A DNA stretch of 64,000 nt, from the NCBI RefSeq assembly GCF_026646375.1, contig NZ_JAIPPU010000001.1:124001-188000 (forward strand), given 5' to 3'. The notes beneath the pieces were generated by a model. It ran no database searches and was not told the origin of the DNA. It worked only from the letters and a program-made list of their open reading frames with translations. Numbering within the stretch: position 1 is the first letter of the stretch; every line of letters starts with the position of its first letter. The stretch comes from Acetobacterium wieringae. GTDB lineage: Bacteria; Bacillota; Clostridia; Eubacteriales; Eubacteriaceae. The position numbers were made by a program, and so were the translations under genes. This document shows positions 18,378-26,946 of the stretch, in pieces.

Positions 18378-19661
18378 TTAAAGCGCCTGAGAAAAGGCCT
18401 GATCGAGATCAGCCAGAATATCATCACTGTGTTCCAGTCCAATCGACAAACGGATCATATCTTCGGTCACACCGGCGGCAATCAGGTCTTCACCAGACAA
18501 TTGCTGATGGGTAGTGGTGGCAGGATGAATCACCAGTGATTTGGCATCGGCAACGTTGGCCAGATGCGTAAACAGGGTCAGGCTATCAATAAATTTACGG
18601 GCGGCGGCGATGCCGCCTTTGATGCCAAAGGTGAAGATCGAACCAGGGCCTTTTTTAAAGTACTCATCAGAAAGAGACTGATAAGGATTATCAGGGAGTG
18701 ACGGATAGTTAACCCAGGAAACCTGAGGGTGGTTGGTCAAGTAAGCGACGACTTTCTGAGTGTTTTCAAGATGCCGATCCAGGCGCAACGACAGGGTTTC
18801 CAGACCCTGTAACAGCAGAAAGGCATTAAAGGGACTGATGCAGGCACCGGTATCCCGGAGTAGCTGAACCCGGGCTTTGACAATAAAAGCCGCAGCGCCG
18901 ATATCAGTGGTGTAGGTAATACCGTGATAACTGGCGTCGGGGGTGGTGAACAGCGGGAAGCGGCCACTGCCAGCCCAGTCAAAGCTGCCGCCGTCAACGA
19001 TGATACCGCCAATGGTGGTGCCGTGCCCACCGATAAATTTGGTGGCTGAATAAACCACGATGTCGGCACCAAAATCCAGTGGCCTAAATAAGTACGGGGT
19101 GGCAAAGGTGTTGTCGACAATCAGTGGCAACCCGTTGTCGTGGGCGATTTGGGCCACGACTTTGACATCGACAATATTAATAGCCGGATTCCCCAGAGAT
19201 TCGATATAGATGGCCTTGGTATTTTCGTTGATGGCAGTGCGGAAATTTTCAGGATCATCCGGGTTAACAAAGGTCGTTGTAATACCGAGCCGGGGCAGGG
19301 TGGCGCTTAAGAGATTATAGGTTCCTCCGTAAAGGGTGGATGTGGCCACCAGCTCATCTCCAGCACCGGCGATATTAAGAATGGTAGCGGTAATCGCTGC
19401 CGAGCCGGAAGCAAAGGCCAGGGCTCCAACACCGCCTTCTAAAAGTGCCATCCGTTCTTCCAGCACACTGGTGGTGGGATTCATAATCCGGGTGTAAATA
19501 TTGCCCGGTTCTTCCAGACCAAATAGCCTTTGGGCGTGTTCGCTGTTATCAAAAACATAAGAGGTGGTCTGATAAATGGGAACTGCCACCGCATGGGTGG
19601 TGGGATCAGGGCTTTGCCCGCCATGGAGCTGGAGCGTTTCAAATTTTCGGGTATCCTTCAT
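18378..19661 (-). CDS. metY: O-acetylhomoserine sulfhydrylase
   Basis: A 427-residue PLP enzyme of the Cys/Met metabolism family, joining O-acetylhomoserine and sulfide to make homocysteine. The PLP lysine lies in [13 protein letters not shown], with IYTRIMNPT near the N-terminus and the long insertion (about 230-260) typical of MetY rather than MetB or MetC. The ATG at 19661 is chosen because AAGGAG is 8 nt upstream; the ATG two codons earlier would be only 2 nt away. It is first in a metY-metA operon. Confidence 0.93.
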   Translation of the reverse strand: MKDTRKFETLQLHGGQSPDPTTHAVAVPIYQTTSYVFDNSEHAQRLFGLEEPGNIYTRIMNPTTSVLEERMALLEGGVGALAFASGSAAITATILNIAGAGDELVATSTLYGGTYNLLSATLPRLGITTTFVNPDDPENFRTAINENTKAIYIESLGNPAINIVDVKVVAQIAHDNGLPLIVDNTFATPYLFRPLDFGADIVVYSATKFIGGHGTTIGGIIVDGGSFDWAGSGRFPLFTTPDASYHGITYTTDIGAAAFIVKARVQLLRDTGACISPFNAFLLLQGLETLSLRLDRHLENTQKVVAYLTNHPQVSWVNYPSLPDNPYQSLSDEYFKKGPGSIFTFGIKGGIAAARKFIDSLTLFTHLANVADAKSLVIHPATTTHQQLSGEDLIAAGVTEDMIRLSIGLEHSDDILADLDQAFSQAL

Positions 19662-19721
19662 AATCATATCTCCTTATATCGCATTAATGAATTACATATC
19701 ATACCAGTAGGAATTATAAGC

Positions 19722-19750
19722 AATATATCATAATGACCAGATCTTGTCAA
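19722..19750 (-). promoter_or_regulatory. Sigma-70-type promoter of metY-metA
   Basis: On the minus strand TTGACA and TATATT are separated by 17 bp. The predicted start site is about 55 nt before the metY ATG, leaving no room for a SAM riboswitch. Confidence 0.7.
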
Positions 19751-19799
19751 TACGTAAAGCAAAGAATGAAAAATTAACATGTTTTTAATCACTATTTAT

Positions 19800-19828
19800 T
19801 TGACATTGATAAAAATTAGGTCTATAAT
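19800..19828 (+). promoter_or_regulatory. Sigma-70-type promoter of the aroF leader
   Basis: Consensus TTGACA and TATAAT with a 17-bp spacer. Start of transcription is expected near 19835, 75 nt before the leader peptide. Confidence 0.82.
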
Positions 19829-19909
19829 AAACCAAAATACACGTTACAGTTCAACAAGGTTGTGGAGAAGTTCATTTTCTCCGTTGTAAGGTGTCCTGAG
19901 AGGAATATC

Positions 19910-20032
19910 ATGGCAGAGTTAAGAAGAAACTTAAATGAATATTATTACGTTAACACCCAAAGCTATTGGTTTTTTAGCTTTGGTTATTTTGCGTACAATC
20001 AATTAAGTTCCTTTGAGAATCCGAACCCATGA
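19910..20032 (+). CDS. Aromatic-residue-rich leader peptide (attenuator)
   Basis: A 40-residue ORF too short for most gene finders, with ribosome site GAGAGGA 5 nt upstream. It holds 6 Tyr, 5 Phe and 1 Trp (12 of 40), grouped as YYY, YWFF, FGYF and Y. It lies between a consensus promoter and a strong terminator, ahead of DAHP synthase and prephenate dehydrogenase, the pathway making these amino acids. A 9-bp hairpin (19957-19983) folds within the coding region, with the Trp-Phe-Phe codons in its loop. This is the pattern of translation-coupled attenuation. No database name is known to me, and translation has not been shown. Confidence 0.8.
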   Translation: MAELRRNLNEYYYVNTQSYWFFSFGYFAYNQLSSFENPNP

Positions 20033-20076
20033 GAAATTTTTAGCGATACAGGTGTATTGAATAAAAGTTGATTTTT

Positions 20077-20108
20077 AGGAGGCTTCTTAGGAAGTCTCCT
20101 TTTTTTTT
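20077..20108 (+). terminator. Attenuator terminator upstream of aroF
   Basis: A 10-bp stem AGGAGGCTTC / GAAGTCTCCT with loop TTAG, followed by eight Ts. It begins 44 nt after the leader-peptide stop and 150 nt before aroF. I could not identify one clear competing antiterminator by eye. Confidence 0.85.
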
Positions 20109-20257
20109 CGCAAGTCAAAGGCCAAAGATCATGCTAGCAATTTGGATGCTGACTGCGAATCACCAGAAATCAGTAAGGCGGTTTCTGGTGGTCTTCGGTG
20201 CACAGAAGATAAAAAATGGGGCCGAGTAGTCAGTTCGTAAATTAATGGAGGAAGAAA

Positions 20258-21268
20258 ATGATAATAGTTGTTAAGCCCAACACAAAAGAAGAGGATATTC
20301 AGAGGTTAATCAAGATGATTGAAACACAGGGATTAAACATTCATTACTCAAAAGGTGTGGATCACACCATTCTAGGAATAGTAGGGGATACAACCTTGGC
20401 AGATGTGGAAAAAATTCGTTCAAACCGTATTGTGGAAAATGTGCTCAGAGTTCAGGAACCCTATAAAAAAGCCAATCGGCTGTTTCATCCCGATGACACC
20501 ATCATTAATGTTAAAGGCCGAAAAATCGGCGAAGGGACAATCAGTGTGATGGCTGGCCCCTGTTCGGTAGAGAGTGAAGAACAGGTCGTGGCGATTGCCA
20601 GAAGTGTTAAAGCTTCCGGGGCAACCTTTCTGCGGGGTGGAGCTTTCAAGCCGCGAACCTCACCCTATGCGTTTCAGGGTCTGGGATACGAAGGACTGGA
20701 GTTGCTTAAGATCGCCAGAAAAGAAACCGGACTGCCGATTGTCAGCGAACTCATGTCGCTTGAGCATCTTGAGGCTTTTGAAGATGTCGATATTATTCAG
20801 GTAGGTGCCAGAAATATGCAGAATTTTGATTTACTCCGGGAATTGGGAAAAATTGATAAGCCGATCCTGCTTAAGCGGGGGATGTCATCGACGATGCAGG
20901 AATTCCTGATGTCGGCTGAATACATCATGAAGGAGGGCAATGATAAGGTCATTCTCTGTGAACGGGGAATCCGTACCTTCGAAACCGCCACCCGAAATAC
21001 CCTGGACATCAGCTGTATCCCGGTGCTCAAACAAAAGAGTCATTTGCCGATTATTATTGACCCCAGTCATGCCACTGGATTGTCATGGACTGTTGAAGCA
21101 TTGACAAAGGCTGCGATCGCTGCCGGTGCTGATGGCGTGATGATCGAGGTTCATAATAATCCTGAAGAAGCGCTGTGTGACGGTGAACAGTCAATTACGC
21201 CGGAACAATTTCATAAAATCATGATCACGGTCAAAAAATACGCTGAATTTGAGAACAAGGTGATGTAA
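20258..21268 (+). CDS. aroF: 3-deoxy-7-phosphoheptulonate synthase (type I-beta DAHP synthase)
   Basis: A 336-residue enzyme for the first step of the shikimate pathway, condensing phosphoenolpyruvate and erythrose 4-phosphate. Residues 1-70 form a ferredoxin-like regulatory domain as in Thermotoga DAHP synthase, which is inhibited by Tyr and Phe (family knowledge). The TIM barrel follows with GPCSVES, RGGAFKPRTSPYAFQG and DPSHATG. Its stop overlaps the tyrA start. Expression is probably set by the upstream leader peptide and terminator, giving control at both transcript and enzyme level. Confidence 0.95.
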   Translation: MIIVVKPNTKEEDIQRLIKMIETQGLNIHYSKGVDHTILGIVGDTTLADVEKIRSNRIVENVLRVQEPYKKANRLFHPDDTIINVKGRKIGEGTISVMAGPCSVESEEQVVAIARSVKASGATFLRGGAFKPRTSPYAFQGLGYEGLELLKIARKETGLPIVSELMSLEHLEAFEDVDIIQVGARNMQNFDLLRELGKIDKPILLKRGMSSTMQEFLMSAEYIMKEGNDKVILCERGIRTFETATRNTLDISCIPVLKQKSHLPIIIDPSHATGLSWTVEALTKAAIAAGADGVMIEVHNNPEEALCDGEQSITPEQFHKIMITVKKYAEFENKVM

Positions 21269-22161
21269 TGAAAAAACGTGAAGATTCCATCGTTGGCTTT
21301 ATCGGCCTGGGTCTGATGGGCGGGGCTTTGGCCATGGGACTCAGGAAACAGGGGCCCAGAGAAATCTGGGCGTATGACTTAAATCCGTCGGTGATTAAAA
21401 AGGCGTTGGATCAGGGAGTGATTGACGAAGGGGTCTGGGATTCGGCGGGGCTTCAAAAAATGCTGCCCCAATGCGATCTGGTGTTTATTTGCCTGACCCC
21501 AATGGACACCCTGGCTTTTTTAGCCCTGTACATGGAAGACTTCAAACCGGGGGCGATTGTCACGGATATAATCGGGGTCAAAGAAGTGGTTTTTAAAAAC
21601 CTTGGCAATTTGCTACGCAAAGACATTGATTATATTCCCGGACACCCGATGGCGGGCAGTGAAAAAGAAGGGTTCGGCGGGGCTGATGATCGGATCTTTA
21701 AGAACCGGAATTATATTTTGACCCCTCTGCCCACCAATCAGCCGGAGAATATTCAGTTAATCCGGGACATCGTGACCGATCTGGGCTTTAACCATATTGT
21801 TGAAACCACCACCGAAATTCACGACCAGAAAATAGCCTTCACTTCTCAACTTTGCCATGTGATTGCGGCGGCACTGGTGGATTGCGAGGACGATCTGTCA
21901 ATCACTGATTTTGAAGGCGGTAGTTTTGGTGACCTGACTCGAATTGCCATGATCAATGCCCCGATGTGGACGGAATTGTTTATGTGCAACCGCAAAAATC
22001 TGCTTGATCAGATCGAGAAATTTGAGGCCAGCCTGGTTGCCATGAAGGAAATGATTCGTTTGGATGAAAAAGACGAATTGATTGATCGACTTCAATCAGT
22101 TCGGGAAAAACGTATTGCCATGGGGGAGATTCGGGCGGCGAAAAGCTTAAAAAAACTGTGA
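21268..22161 (+). CDS. tyrA: Prephenate dehydrogenase
   Basis: A 297-residue NAD(P)-dependent enzyme converting prephenate to 4-hydroxyphenylpyruvate in tyrosine synthesis. The Rossmann motif GFIGLGLMGGALAMG is at the N-terminus, and the substrate-binding PGHPMAGSEKEGFGGAD follows near residue 130. There is no C-terminal ACT domain, so feedback control at the protein level is likely weaker than in longer homologues. The start overlaps the aroF stop by one base (TAATG), so the two genes form a translationally coupled operon. Confidence 0.94.
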   Translation: MKKREDSIVGFIGLGLMGGALAMGLRKQGPREIWAYDLNPSVIKKALDQGVIDEGVWDSAGLQKMLPQCDLVFICLTPMDTLAFLALYMEDFKPGAIVTDIIGVKEVVFKNLGNLLRKDIDYIPGHPMAGSEKEGFGGADDRIFKNRNYILTPLPTNQPENIQLIRDIVTDLGFNHIVETTTEIHDQKIAFTSQLCHVIAAALVDCEDDLSITDFEGGSFGDLTRIAMINAPMWTELFMCNRKNLLDQIEKFEASLVAMKEMIRLDEKDELIDRLQSVREKRIAMGEIRAAKSLKKL

Positions 22162-22219
22162 GTTTGCTTAAGAGATATGCTGTGAAAACTATTACATCAG
22201 CCTGAAAATGATTACGCTA

Positions 22220-22247
22220 TTGACTTAATTTAATATGGGAGTATACT
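22220..22247 (+). promoter_or_regulatory. Promoter of the aromatic acid exporter-like gene
   Basis: TTGACT and TATACT separated by 16 bp, about 90 nt before the start codon. Confidence 0.55.
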
Positions 22248-22336
22248 CTAGATAAAGAAACATTTGAAATTATAATTTTTGGTGGGAACAAAACGAAGAG
22301 GGTAAAAGTTAAATAAATAATTGGAGCAAAAAAATC

Positions 22337-22948
22337 ATGAAATTATGTCATCTGCCATCTCTTGGTATGAGAAACATAAAAACGGTGCTGGCAGTATTCA
22401 TCTGTGTGGTGGTATTTGCAATAATGGGACCGGAGTTTAATCCATTGTTTGCTGCAATTGCAGCGGTGCTTACCATGGGACCGAGCATTGAAAATTCCAT
22501 CGAAACTGGTTGGAATCGGATATTGGGAACGATCTTTGGTGGAATAGCGGGGCTGCTGGGCATTTTTATTGCTAACTTAATCCCATATGAATACGCTTAT
22601 GTAGTTATTATTCCCTTGGGAATTATGATCCTGATTTATTTATGTAATAATTTTCACAAAGCGGGTGCCATTGTGATTACCTGTGTGATGTTTCTCAGTG
22701 TGATGACGACCTATCCCCAGGAAATGGGCAGTTACATGCTGGCAATGTTAAGGCTGCTTGAAACAGCGTTTGGGATCATTGTGGCGTTTTTAATCAATCG
22801 GTTTATCAAGGTTCCGGAATGCGACGAAAAGTCAGCTGATGAGGGAACACAATCGGAAAAAGAGCTGGTCACCGGGGCAGAAAAACCGGGTAGTGATCAT
22901 CAGAGATTTAAAGTGTCGAGTTTTTTGTATATGCTATTTAAACCCTAG
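22337..22948 (+). CDS. Aromatic acid exporter family (ArAE/FUSC-like) membrane protein
   Basis: A 203-residue membrane protein with about four or five hydrophobic helices in residues 14-160 and a charged, soluble C-terminal tail. GPSIENSIETGWNRILGTIFGG is split by the conserved short loop (ETGWNRILGT) typical of the ArAE_1/FUSC family, which includes small exporters for aromatic carboxylic acids. The position after aroF-tyrA fits such a role, but the substrate is not shown. It has its own promoter and a terminator after the stop. Confidence 0.75.
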   Translation: MKLCHLPSLGMRNIKTVLAVFICVVVFAIMGPEFNPLFAAIAAVLTMGPSIENSIETGWNRILGTIFGGIAGLLGIFIANLIPYEYAYVVIIPLGIMILIYLCNNFHKAGAIVITCVMFLSVMTTYPQEMGSYMLAMLRLLETAFGIIVAFLINRFIKVPECDEKSADEGTQSEKELVTGAEKPGSDHQRFKVSSFLYMLFKP

Positions 22949-23020
22949 GTTTTACGTTTTTTCTGGATTTTTGTGACGTCTGGACAAACTAAAATATAAT
23001 TACCCCTCCCCTTAAAAAAG

Positions 23021-23052
23021 AGACCACTCGAATACCAGGTGGTCTTTTTTTT
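23021..23052 (+). terminator. Terminator between convergent genes
   Basis: AGACCAC / GTGGTCT stem followed by T8 on the plus strand. Confidence 0.85.
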
Positions 23053-23062
23053 AGTGAAAAAA

Positions 23063-23794
23063 TTATTTAAGATGGCCGATCACTGTCAGTTTATCCCTGA
23101 AGATCGTAGCCAGTTCGGATAAGGCAAAAGGCTTGATACTGGCAATTACGGTGGTCGCCGGACCGGTGGAATCCACCACATTCAGATCATTGGGCATCGT
23201 TTTAAACTGGCACTGATGAATGGCGGCAAGATTGGTGGCTTCGTACAAAATTCCCTTGGAGCCGCAGGGTATAATCTCATTAACGGCGGGATTTTTTATT
23301 AAGGTTTGAAGATCCTGATAATTGGCGATTTCTGGATCATCATCGAGAACAAGAGCGGCCCCGAATTTGGGCTTGCCAATACAGATCAAGATATCCCCTG
23401 GCGTAGAGGGGGTGATTCGTAATTGCGGGGCGATGCCCGCAACAAAAATGCCAAAGCCGGTCATACAGGTTTTGAAATTTTCTTCAGTTGAACCGTTAAT
23501 GGGTAGTTCCCCGATGCCAGCCCGAGCCAGTTCTTCCTTAATTCCCTGGATCAGAGCGGCGCCAGTGGGCTCCATTTCACCGACGATGGTATTGGAAAGA
23601 CTGATAATCTCGGTGCCGCAGGATAGCAGCTCAAAAAGACAGACCCGGGTGGCAAAAATCGAAATATATTTAGTAGGAACACACAATTCGTCCCCGGGCT
23701 TCTCCCCGACACCTCCGCTACTGTCACAGGCCGTGACCAGGAGGGTATCGGGAAGCTCAATGACCGATAGGTCACGATATTGATAGGTATTCAT
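23063..23794 (-). CDS. cblS: AIR synthase-related protein, probable alpha-ribazole kinase CblS
   Basis: A 243-residue PurM/AIR-synthase-like protein, with an N-terminal part containing VTACDSSGGVGEKPGD (phosphate and metal-binding Asp) and a Gly-rich C-terminal part. CblS proteins of Firmicutes are AIR-synthase relatives that phosphorylate alpha-ribazole, letting cells finish cobamide assembly from salvaged ligand. The call rests on the neighbour: a small ECF-type membrane protein lies immediately upstream and both are behind a cobalamin riboswitch, as in the known CblT-CblS pairs. AAGGAGG precedes the ATG. Thiamine-type or other PurM-like kinases are alternatives; the fold is surer than the substrate. 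Confidence 0.68.
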   Translation of the reverse strand: MNTYQYRDLSVIELPDTLLVTACDSSGGVGEKPGDELCVPTKYISIFATRVCLFELLSCGTEIISLSNTIVGEMEPTGAALIQGIKEELARAGIGELPINGSTEENFKTCMTGFGIFVAGIAPQLRITPSTPGDILICIGKPKFGAALVLDDDPEIANYQDLQTLIKNPAVNEIIPCGSKGILYEATNLAAIHQCQFKTMPNDLNVVDSTGPATTVIASIKPFALSELATIFRDKLTVIGHLK

Positions 23795-23884
23795 AAGATC
23801 CTCCTTCGGGGGGAGTGGTTTTCCATATAGTGAAACTGTCGTGGACTTGGTGAATTATTTGGTTACTGCACAAACAGATTTAAT

Positions 23885-24427
23885 TTAGGACTGCCATGAT
23901 TGGGTTTCGTTTACCGAAGCGACCTGATTTTTAACGGATTGTGGTAAGGCTTTAAAAATCAGGGCTGCAATCAGGGCGTTGATGCCACCGACAAGGGCCA
24001 GAGGCAACATCATTGCGATGACACCAGGCCAGGTTAACATCGGGATCAGCAGCGGTGAACACAGTAACAAAAGAATCGGACCGTTAAAGACGGCGGCAAC
24101 GATAACGCTGACAATCAGAGCGACGATTTCGTTGCTGGCTTTTTTAACAAAAACATAGGTATACCAGGTGGCCACCATGATCAGTCCCATTCCCAGACCA
24201 ATGGCAAGGTGAACCGGTAGGGTCATCGGGAATCCTGAGGTGAGGGCGGTTAAAAGATGACCAATAATCGCAATAATTGCGCCAGCCACAGGGCCCATCA
24301 GCAGGGTGCCTAAAAAAGCCGGTAGTGAATCAAAGGCAATGGTGCCAAAGACTTTTAACTGAGCACCTACAAAAGAAAGGGCGATTAAAAGTGCCATAAA
24401 AACTAATTGTCGGGTGTTGATTTTCAT
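23885..24427 (-). CDS. cblT: ECF-type substrate-binding membrane protein, probable alpha-ribazole transporter CblT
   Basis: A 180-residue protein with about five or six transmembrane helices and the ECF S-component pattern (Lys/Arg-rich start, then FMALLIALSFVGAQLK, and AFLGTLLMGPVAG in the middle). It should need a shared ECF ATPase/EcfT module encoded elsewhere. The cobalamin riboswitch upstream and the AIR-synthase-like gene downstream point to CblT, an alpha-ribazole transporter; cobalamin uptake (CbrT-like) is the main alternative. The ATG at 24427 has AAGGAG close upstream. The gap to cblS is 90 nt with no obvious terminator. Confidence 0.72.
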   Translation of the reverse strand: MKINTRQLVFMALLIALSFVGAQLKVFGTIAFDSLPAFLGTLLMGPVAGAIIAIIGHLLTALTSGFPMTLPVHLAIGLGMGLIMVATWYTYVFVKKASNEIVALIVSVIVAAVFNGPILLLLCSPLLIPMLTWPGVIAMMLPLALVGGINALIAALIFKALPQSVKNQVASVNETQSWQS

Positions 24428-24499
24428 AACAAACTCCTTGATTATTATTATAAAGCATTTGATAGCCAAAGAAAAGACGAACCGATTCCAGTGCCAAAC

Positions 24500-24530
24500 A
24501 AAAAAGCCCACATCCAATACAGATGTGAAC
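24500..24530 (-). terminator. Riboswitch-controlled terminator
   Basis: On the minus strand, TTCACATC / GATGTGGG forms an 8-bp stem followed by CTTTTTTG. It lies just after the cobalamin riboswitch and about 70 nt before the cblT start, where ligand binding could control read-through. Confidence 0.75.
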
Positions 24531-24539
24531 TTTACCGTC

Positions 24540-24705
24540 GTCCAAATGGAATCATTTTTGGCAGGTCTCCTGAGTCCGCTTCATCGCATCTTGTCCCTTC
24601 CCGTGAGGTGGTGATGACAAGTGCTCCAACGATACAGTGGTGGGTCCCTACAGGATTTCAACCTGTTTCCCTATTCTCCTTTTACAAGGCACCAAAAAAG
24701 CTTTA
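24540..24705 (-). ncRNA. Cobalamin (adenosylcobalamin) riboswitch
   Basis: Read on the minus strand: a GGTGCC start, AAAAGGAGAATAGGGAA, GGTTGAAATCCTGTAGGGAC, CCCACCACTGT, and the B12 box CTCAGGAGACCTGCC (plus strand 24560-24576). These are the conserved elements of the cobalamin riboswitch in order. A terminator follows, so cobalamin should repress cblT-cblS. Confidence 0.93.
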
Positions 24706-24718
24706 TTTACTTGGAAGC

Positions 24719-24748
24719 ATAATAGCATATCGGGAATCGATTTGTCAA
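24719..24748 (-). promoter_or_regulatory. Promoter of the riboswitch-cblTS transcript
   Basis: Minus strand TTGACA, 18-bp spacer, TATTAT. The start site falls just ahead of the riboswitch. Confidence 0.7.
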
Positions 24749-24900
24749 ATTAAAATTGACTGGGACTAATAATCAGTCCAAGCAAAAAAAGCAAACCGGG
24801 AATTGAGAATTTTTAGAATGGGGGTAAATTCTGGTGTAAATCAACCCCGAAAAAACCAGACCGATCGAAAATTTCTGCCAAATATTCCAGCTATAATTCA

Positions 24901-24930
24901 TTGTCTAAAACCCATGGAGTATGATACAAT
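24901..24930 (+). promoter_or_regulatory. Promoter of the pab operon
   Basis: TTGTCT and TACAAT separated by 18 bp, about 40 nt before the pabA start. Confidence 0.5.
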
Positions 24931-24966
24931 ACAGCTCAAAATGATTAATACTATGAGGTATAAAAA

Positions 24967-25554
24967 TTGATTCTAATGATCGACAACTATGATTCTTTCA
25001 CCTATAATTTAGTCCAGTATCTGGAGGGACTCAATGAAACGGTGATCGTAAAAAGAAATGATAAAATCACTCTCGACGAGATTGCAGCGATGGCACCGTC
25101 GATGATTGTTTTATCACCGGGGCCATGTACCCCCAACGAATCCGGCATCTGTCTGGATGTGGTTCACCGTTTTAAGGGACAAATCCCGATTCTGGGAATT
25201 TGTCTGGGCCACCAGATCATTGGTCAGGCCTTTGGCTGTACGATTACCAAAGCGCTGGAGCCAGTTCATGGCAAAGTTCATGCGATCGCCCATGACAATA
25301 TCGGAGTCTTTGACGGTCTTAATAATCCCCTGAAGGTGACCCGATACCATTCTCTGGTGGTGGAAAACCGGGATATTCCCGATTTTTTTGAGATTACCGC
25401 CCGAACCGATCAAAATGAGATCATGGGGATGCGCCATAAAAACTACCCCATTGAAGGGGTGCAGTTTCATCCCGAAGCGATTCTCACCGAAATGGGTATG
25501 GAATTATTGGATAACTTTTTTCAAGCAACAAAAGAAAATGGTGCAAGATGCTAA
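24967..25554 (+). CDS. pabA: Aminodeoxychorismate synthase, glutamine amidotransferase subunit
   Basis: A 195-residue class I glutamine amidotransferase that supplies ammonia to the chorismate-aminating partner. MIDNYDSFTYNL at the start, the nucleophile in LGICLGHQ (near residue 79), and VQFHPEA for the His-Glu pair are all intact. The TTG at 24967 is preferred: GAGG is 8 nt upstream, whereas the internal ATG is 17 nt away. It overlaps pabB by 7 nt. TrpG is nearly identical in sequence; the downstream pabB and pabC make folate (p-aminobenzoate) synthesis the more likely role, though it may serve both. Confidence 0.9.
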   Translation: MILMIDNYDSFTYNLVQYLEGLNETVIVKRNDKITLDEIAAMAPSMIVLSPGPCTPNESGICLDVVHRFKGQIPILGICLGHQIIGQAFGCTITKALEPVHGKVHAIAHDNIGVFDGLNNPLKVTRYHSLVVENRDIPDFFEITARTDQNEIMGMRHKNYPIEGVQFHPEAILTEMGMELLDNFFQATKENGARC

Positions 25555-26918
25555 TACAAGAAATAAAAACCGACTTAACCAGTTTTGAAAGCTATCTTTT
25601 ATTTAAAGATGACCCCTATAGTTTCTTCCTCGACAGCGGGAGAGACCCGGACAGCCTGGGACGTTATTCATTTATCGGCGGGGATCCGTTACTGGTCTTT
25701 ACCAGCAAGGACAATGACATCACCGTTAAAACCAAGACGGAGACGAAAACGGTTACGGGCGATCCTTTTGCTGAACTGCAAAAACTCTTAAAACAGTATA
25801 AAATGGATTATTCATCGCCGTTTCCGTTTATCGGCGGAGCGGTTGGTTATTTTGGCTATGACCTCTGTCATCATCTGGAAACTTTCCCCCGGACGGCAGT
25901 GGATGATGTCAATGTCCCGGATTGTTTTATGGGCTTCTACGATGGCATTGTGATCGTCGATCATAAAGAAAACAAAACCTATGTAGCCGCCCTGGGGATT
26001 GAAGAAAACGAAGCAGATATTGTCAGCCGTTTGGTAAAAAAATTTGTTGGTGATCCCAAGGTCGCCATTCGTTCGGACTTTAAAATCAATGAAAATCTGG
26101 AATTCCGGGGTAATTTTACCAAACCGGAATATCTAAAAGCCCTGGATGCGGTGCATGAGTATATTTTAGCTGGAGATATTTATCAGACCAATCTGACGCA
26201 ACGTTTTAACGCTGATTTACAGATCACGCCTTTGGAGCTATACAGTGAACTGCGAAAGATTAACCCGGCTCCCTTTGCCAGCTATATCGATTTTGGGGTC
26301 GGTCAGATTGTCTCTAGTTCGCCGGAGCGATTTATTCTGGTTCAGGGCCGAAACATTGAAACCCGACCAATTAAAGGCACCATGCCCCGGGGCAAAACCC
26401 CGGCCGAAGATGCCGCCAATCGTGAAACGCTGGTCAACAGCGAAAAGGATAAGGCCGAGCTATTGATGATTGTCGATCTGGAACGAAACGATCTCGGAAA
26501 AATCGCCAAAACCGGCACCGTTAAGGTACCGGAATTGTTTAAACTGGAAGAATACCAGACGGTCTTTCACCTGGTTTCCACGGTGATTGCCGAGTTAAAA
26601 GACGAGCTGGATGCCATCGACTGTGTTAAGGCGACCTTCCCCGGCGGTTCGATTACCGGGGCACCAAAAATTCGGGCGATGGAGATTATTGATGAACTGG
26701 AGCCGACCCAGCGAAACATTTATACCGGTTCGATTGGTTATATTGGTTTCAATGGTGATCTGGATCTGAACATCGTCATCCGGACAATTGTCTGTAAGGA
26801 TGGCAAAGGCTATTTTCAGGTCGGCGGCGGGATTGTCTGGGATTCCGACAATGAGTCCGAGTATCAGGAAACCTTTGATAAGGGGCGGGCCCTGATGGAT
26901 GCATTGAAACGGTATTAA
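25548..26918 (+). CDS. pabB: Aminodeoxychorismate synthase component I
   Basis: A 456-residue chorismate-binding enzyme making 4-amino-4-deoxychorismate for folate. The active-site Lys in RPIKGTMPRG distinguishes aminodeoxychorismate synthases from anthranilate synthases, which carry PIAGT. Metal- and substrate-binding motifs MIVDLERNDLG and GGSITGAPK are present. The start overlaps the end of pabA, so the subunits are translationally coupled. After its stop comes a long imperfect inverted repeat that separates it from pabC. Confidence 0.93.
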   Translation: MLIQEIKTDLTSFESYLLFKDDPYSFFLDSGRDPDSLGRYSFIGGDPLLVFTSKDNDITVKTKTETKTVTGDPFAELQKLLKQYKMDYSSPFPFIGGAVGYFGYDLCHHLETFPRTAVDDVNVPDCFMGFYDGIVIVDHKENKTYVAALGIEENEADIVSRLVKKFVGDPKVAIRSDFKINENLEFRGNFTKPEYLKALDAVHEYILAGDIYQTNLTQRFNADLQITPLELYSELRKINPAPFASYIDFGVGQIVSSSPERFILVQGRNIETRPIKGTMPRGKTPAEDAANRETLVNSEKDKAELLMIVDLERNDLGKIAKTGTVKVPELFKLEEYQTVFHLVSTVIAELKDELDAIDCVKATFPGGSITGAPKIRAMEIIDELEPTQRNIYTGSIGYIGFNGDLDLNIVIRTIVCKDGKGYFQVGGGIVWDSDNESEYQETFDKGRALMDALKRY

Positions 26919-26946
26919 ATACAACTGTGTTACTTAAGTGCCGTGA

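Noticed and set aside
19662-19721. SAM riboswitch upstream of metY-metA
   Set aside because: No SAM-I core elements occur, and the promoter leaves only about 55 nt before the ATG.
24407-24769. Plus-strand ORF of 120 residues across the riboswitch region
   Set aside because: It overlaps the cobalamin riboswitch, terminator and cblT start on the other strand and resembles no protein family.
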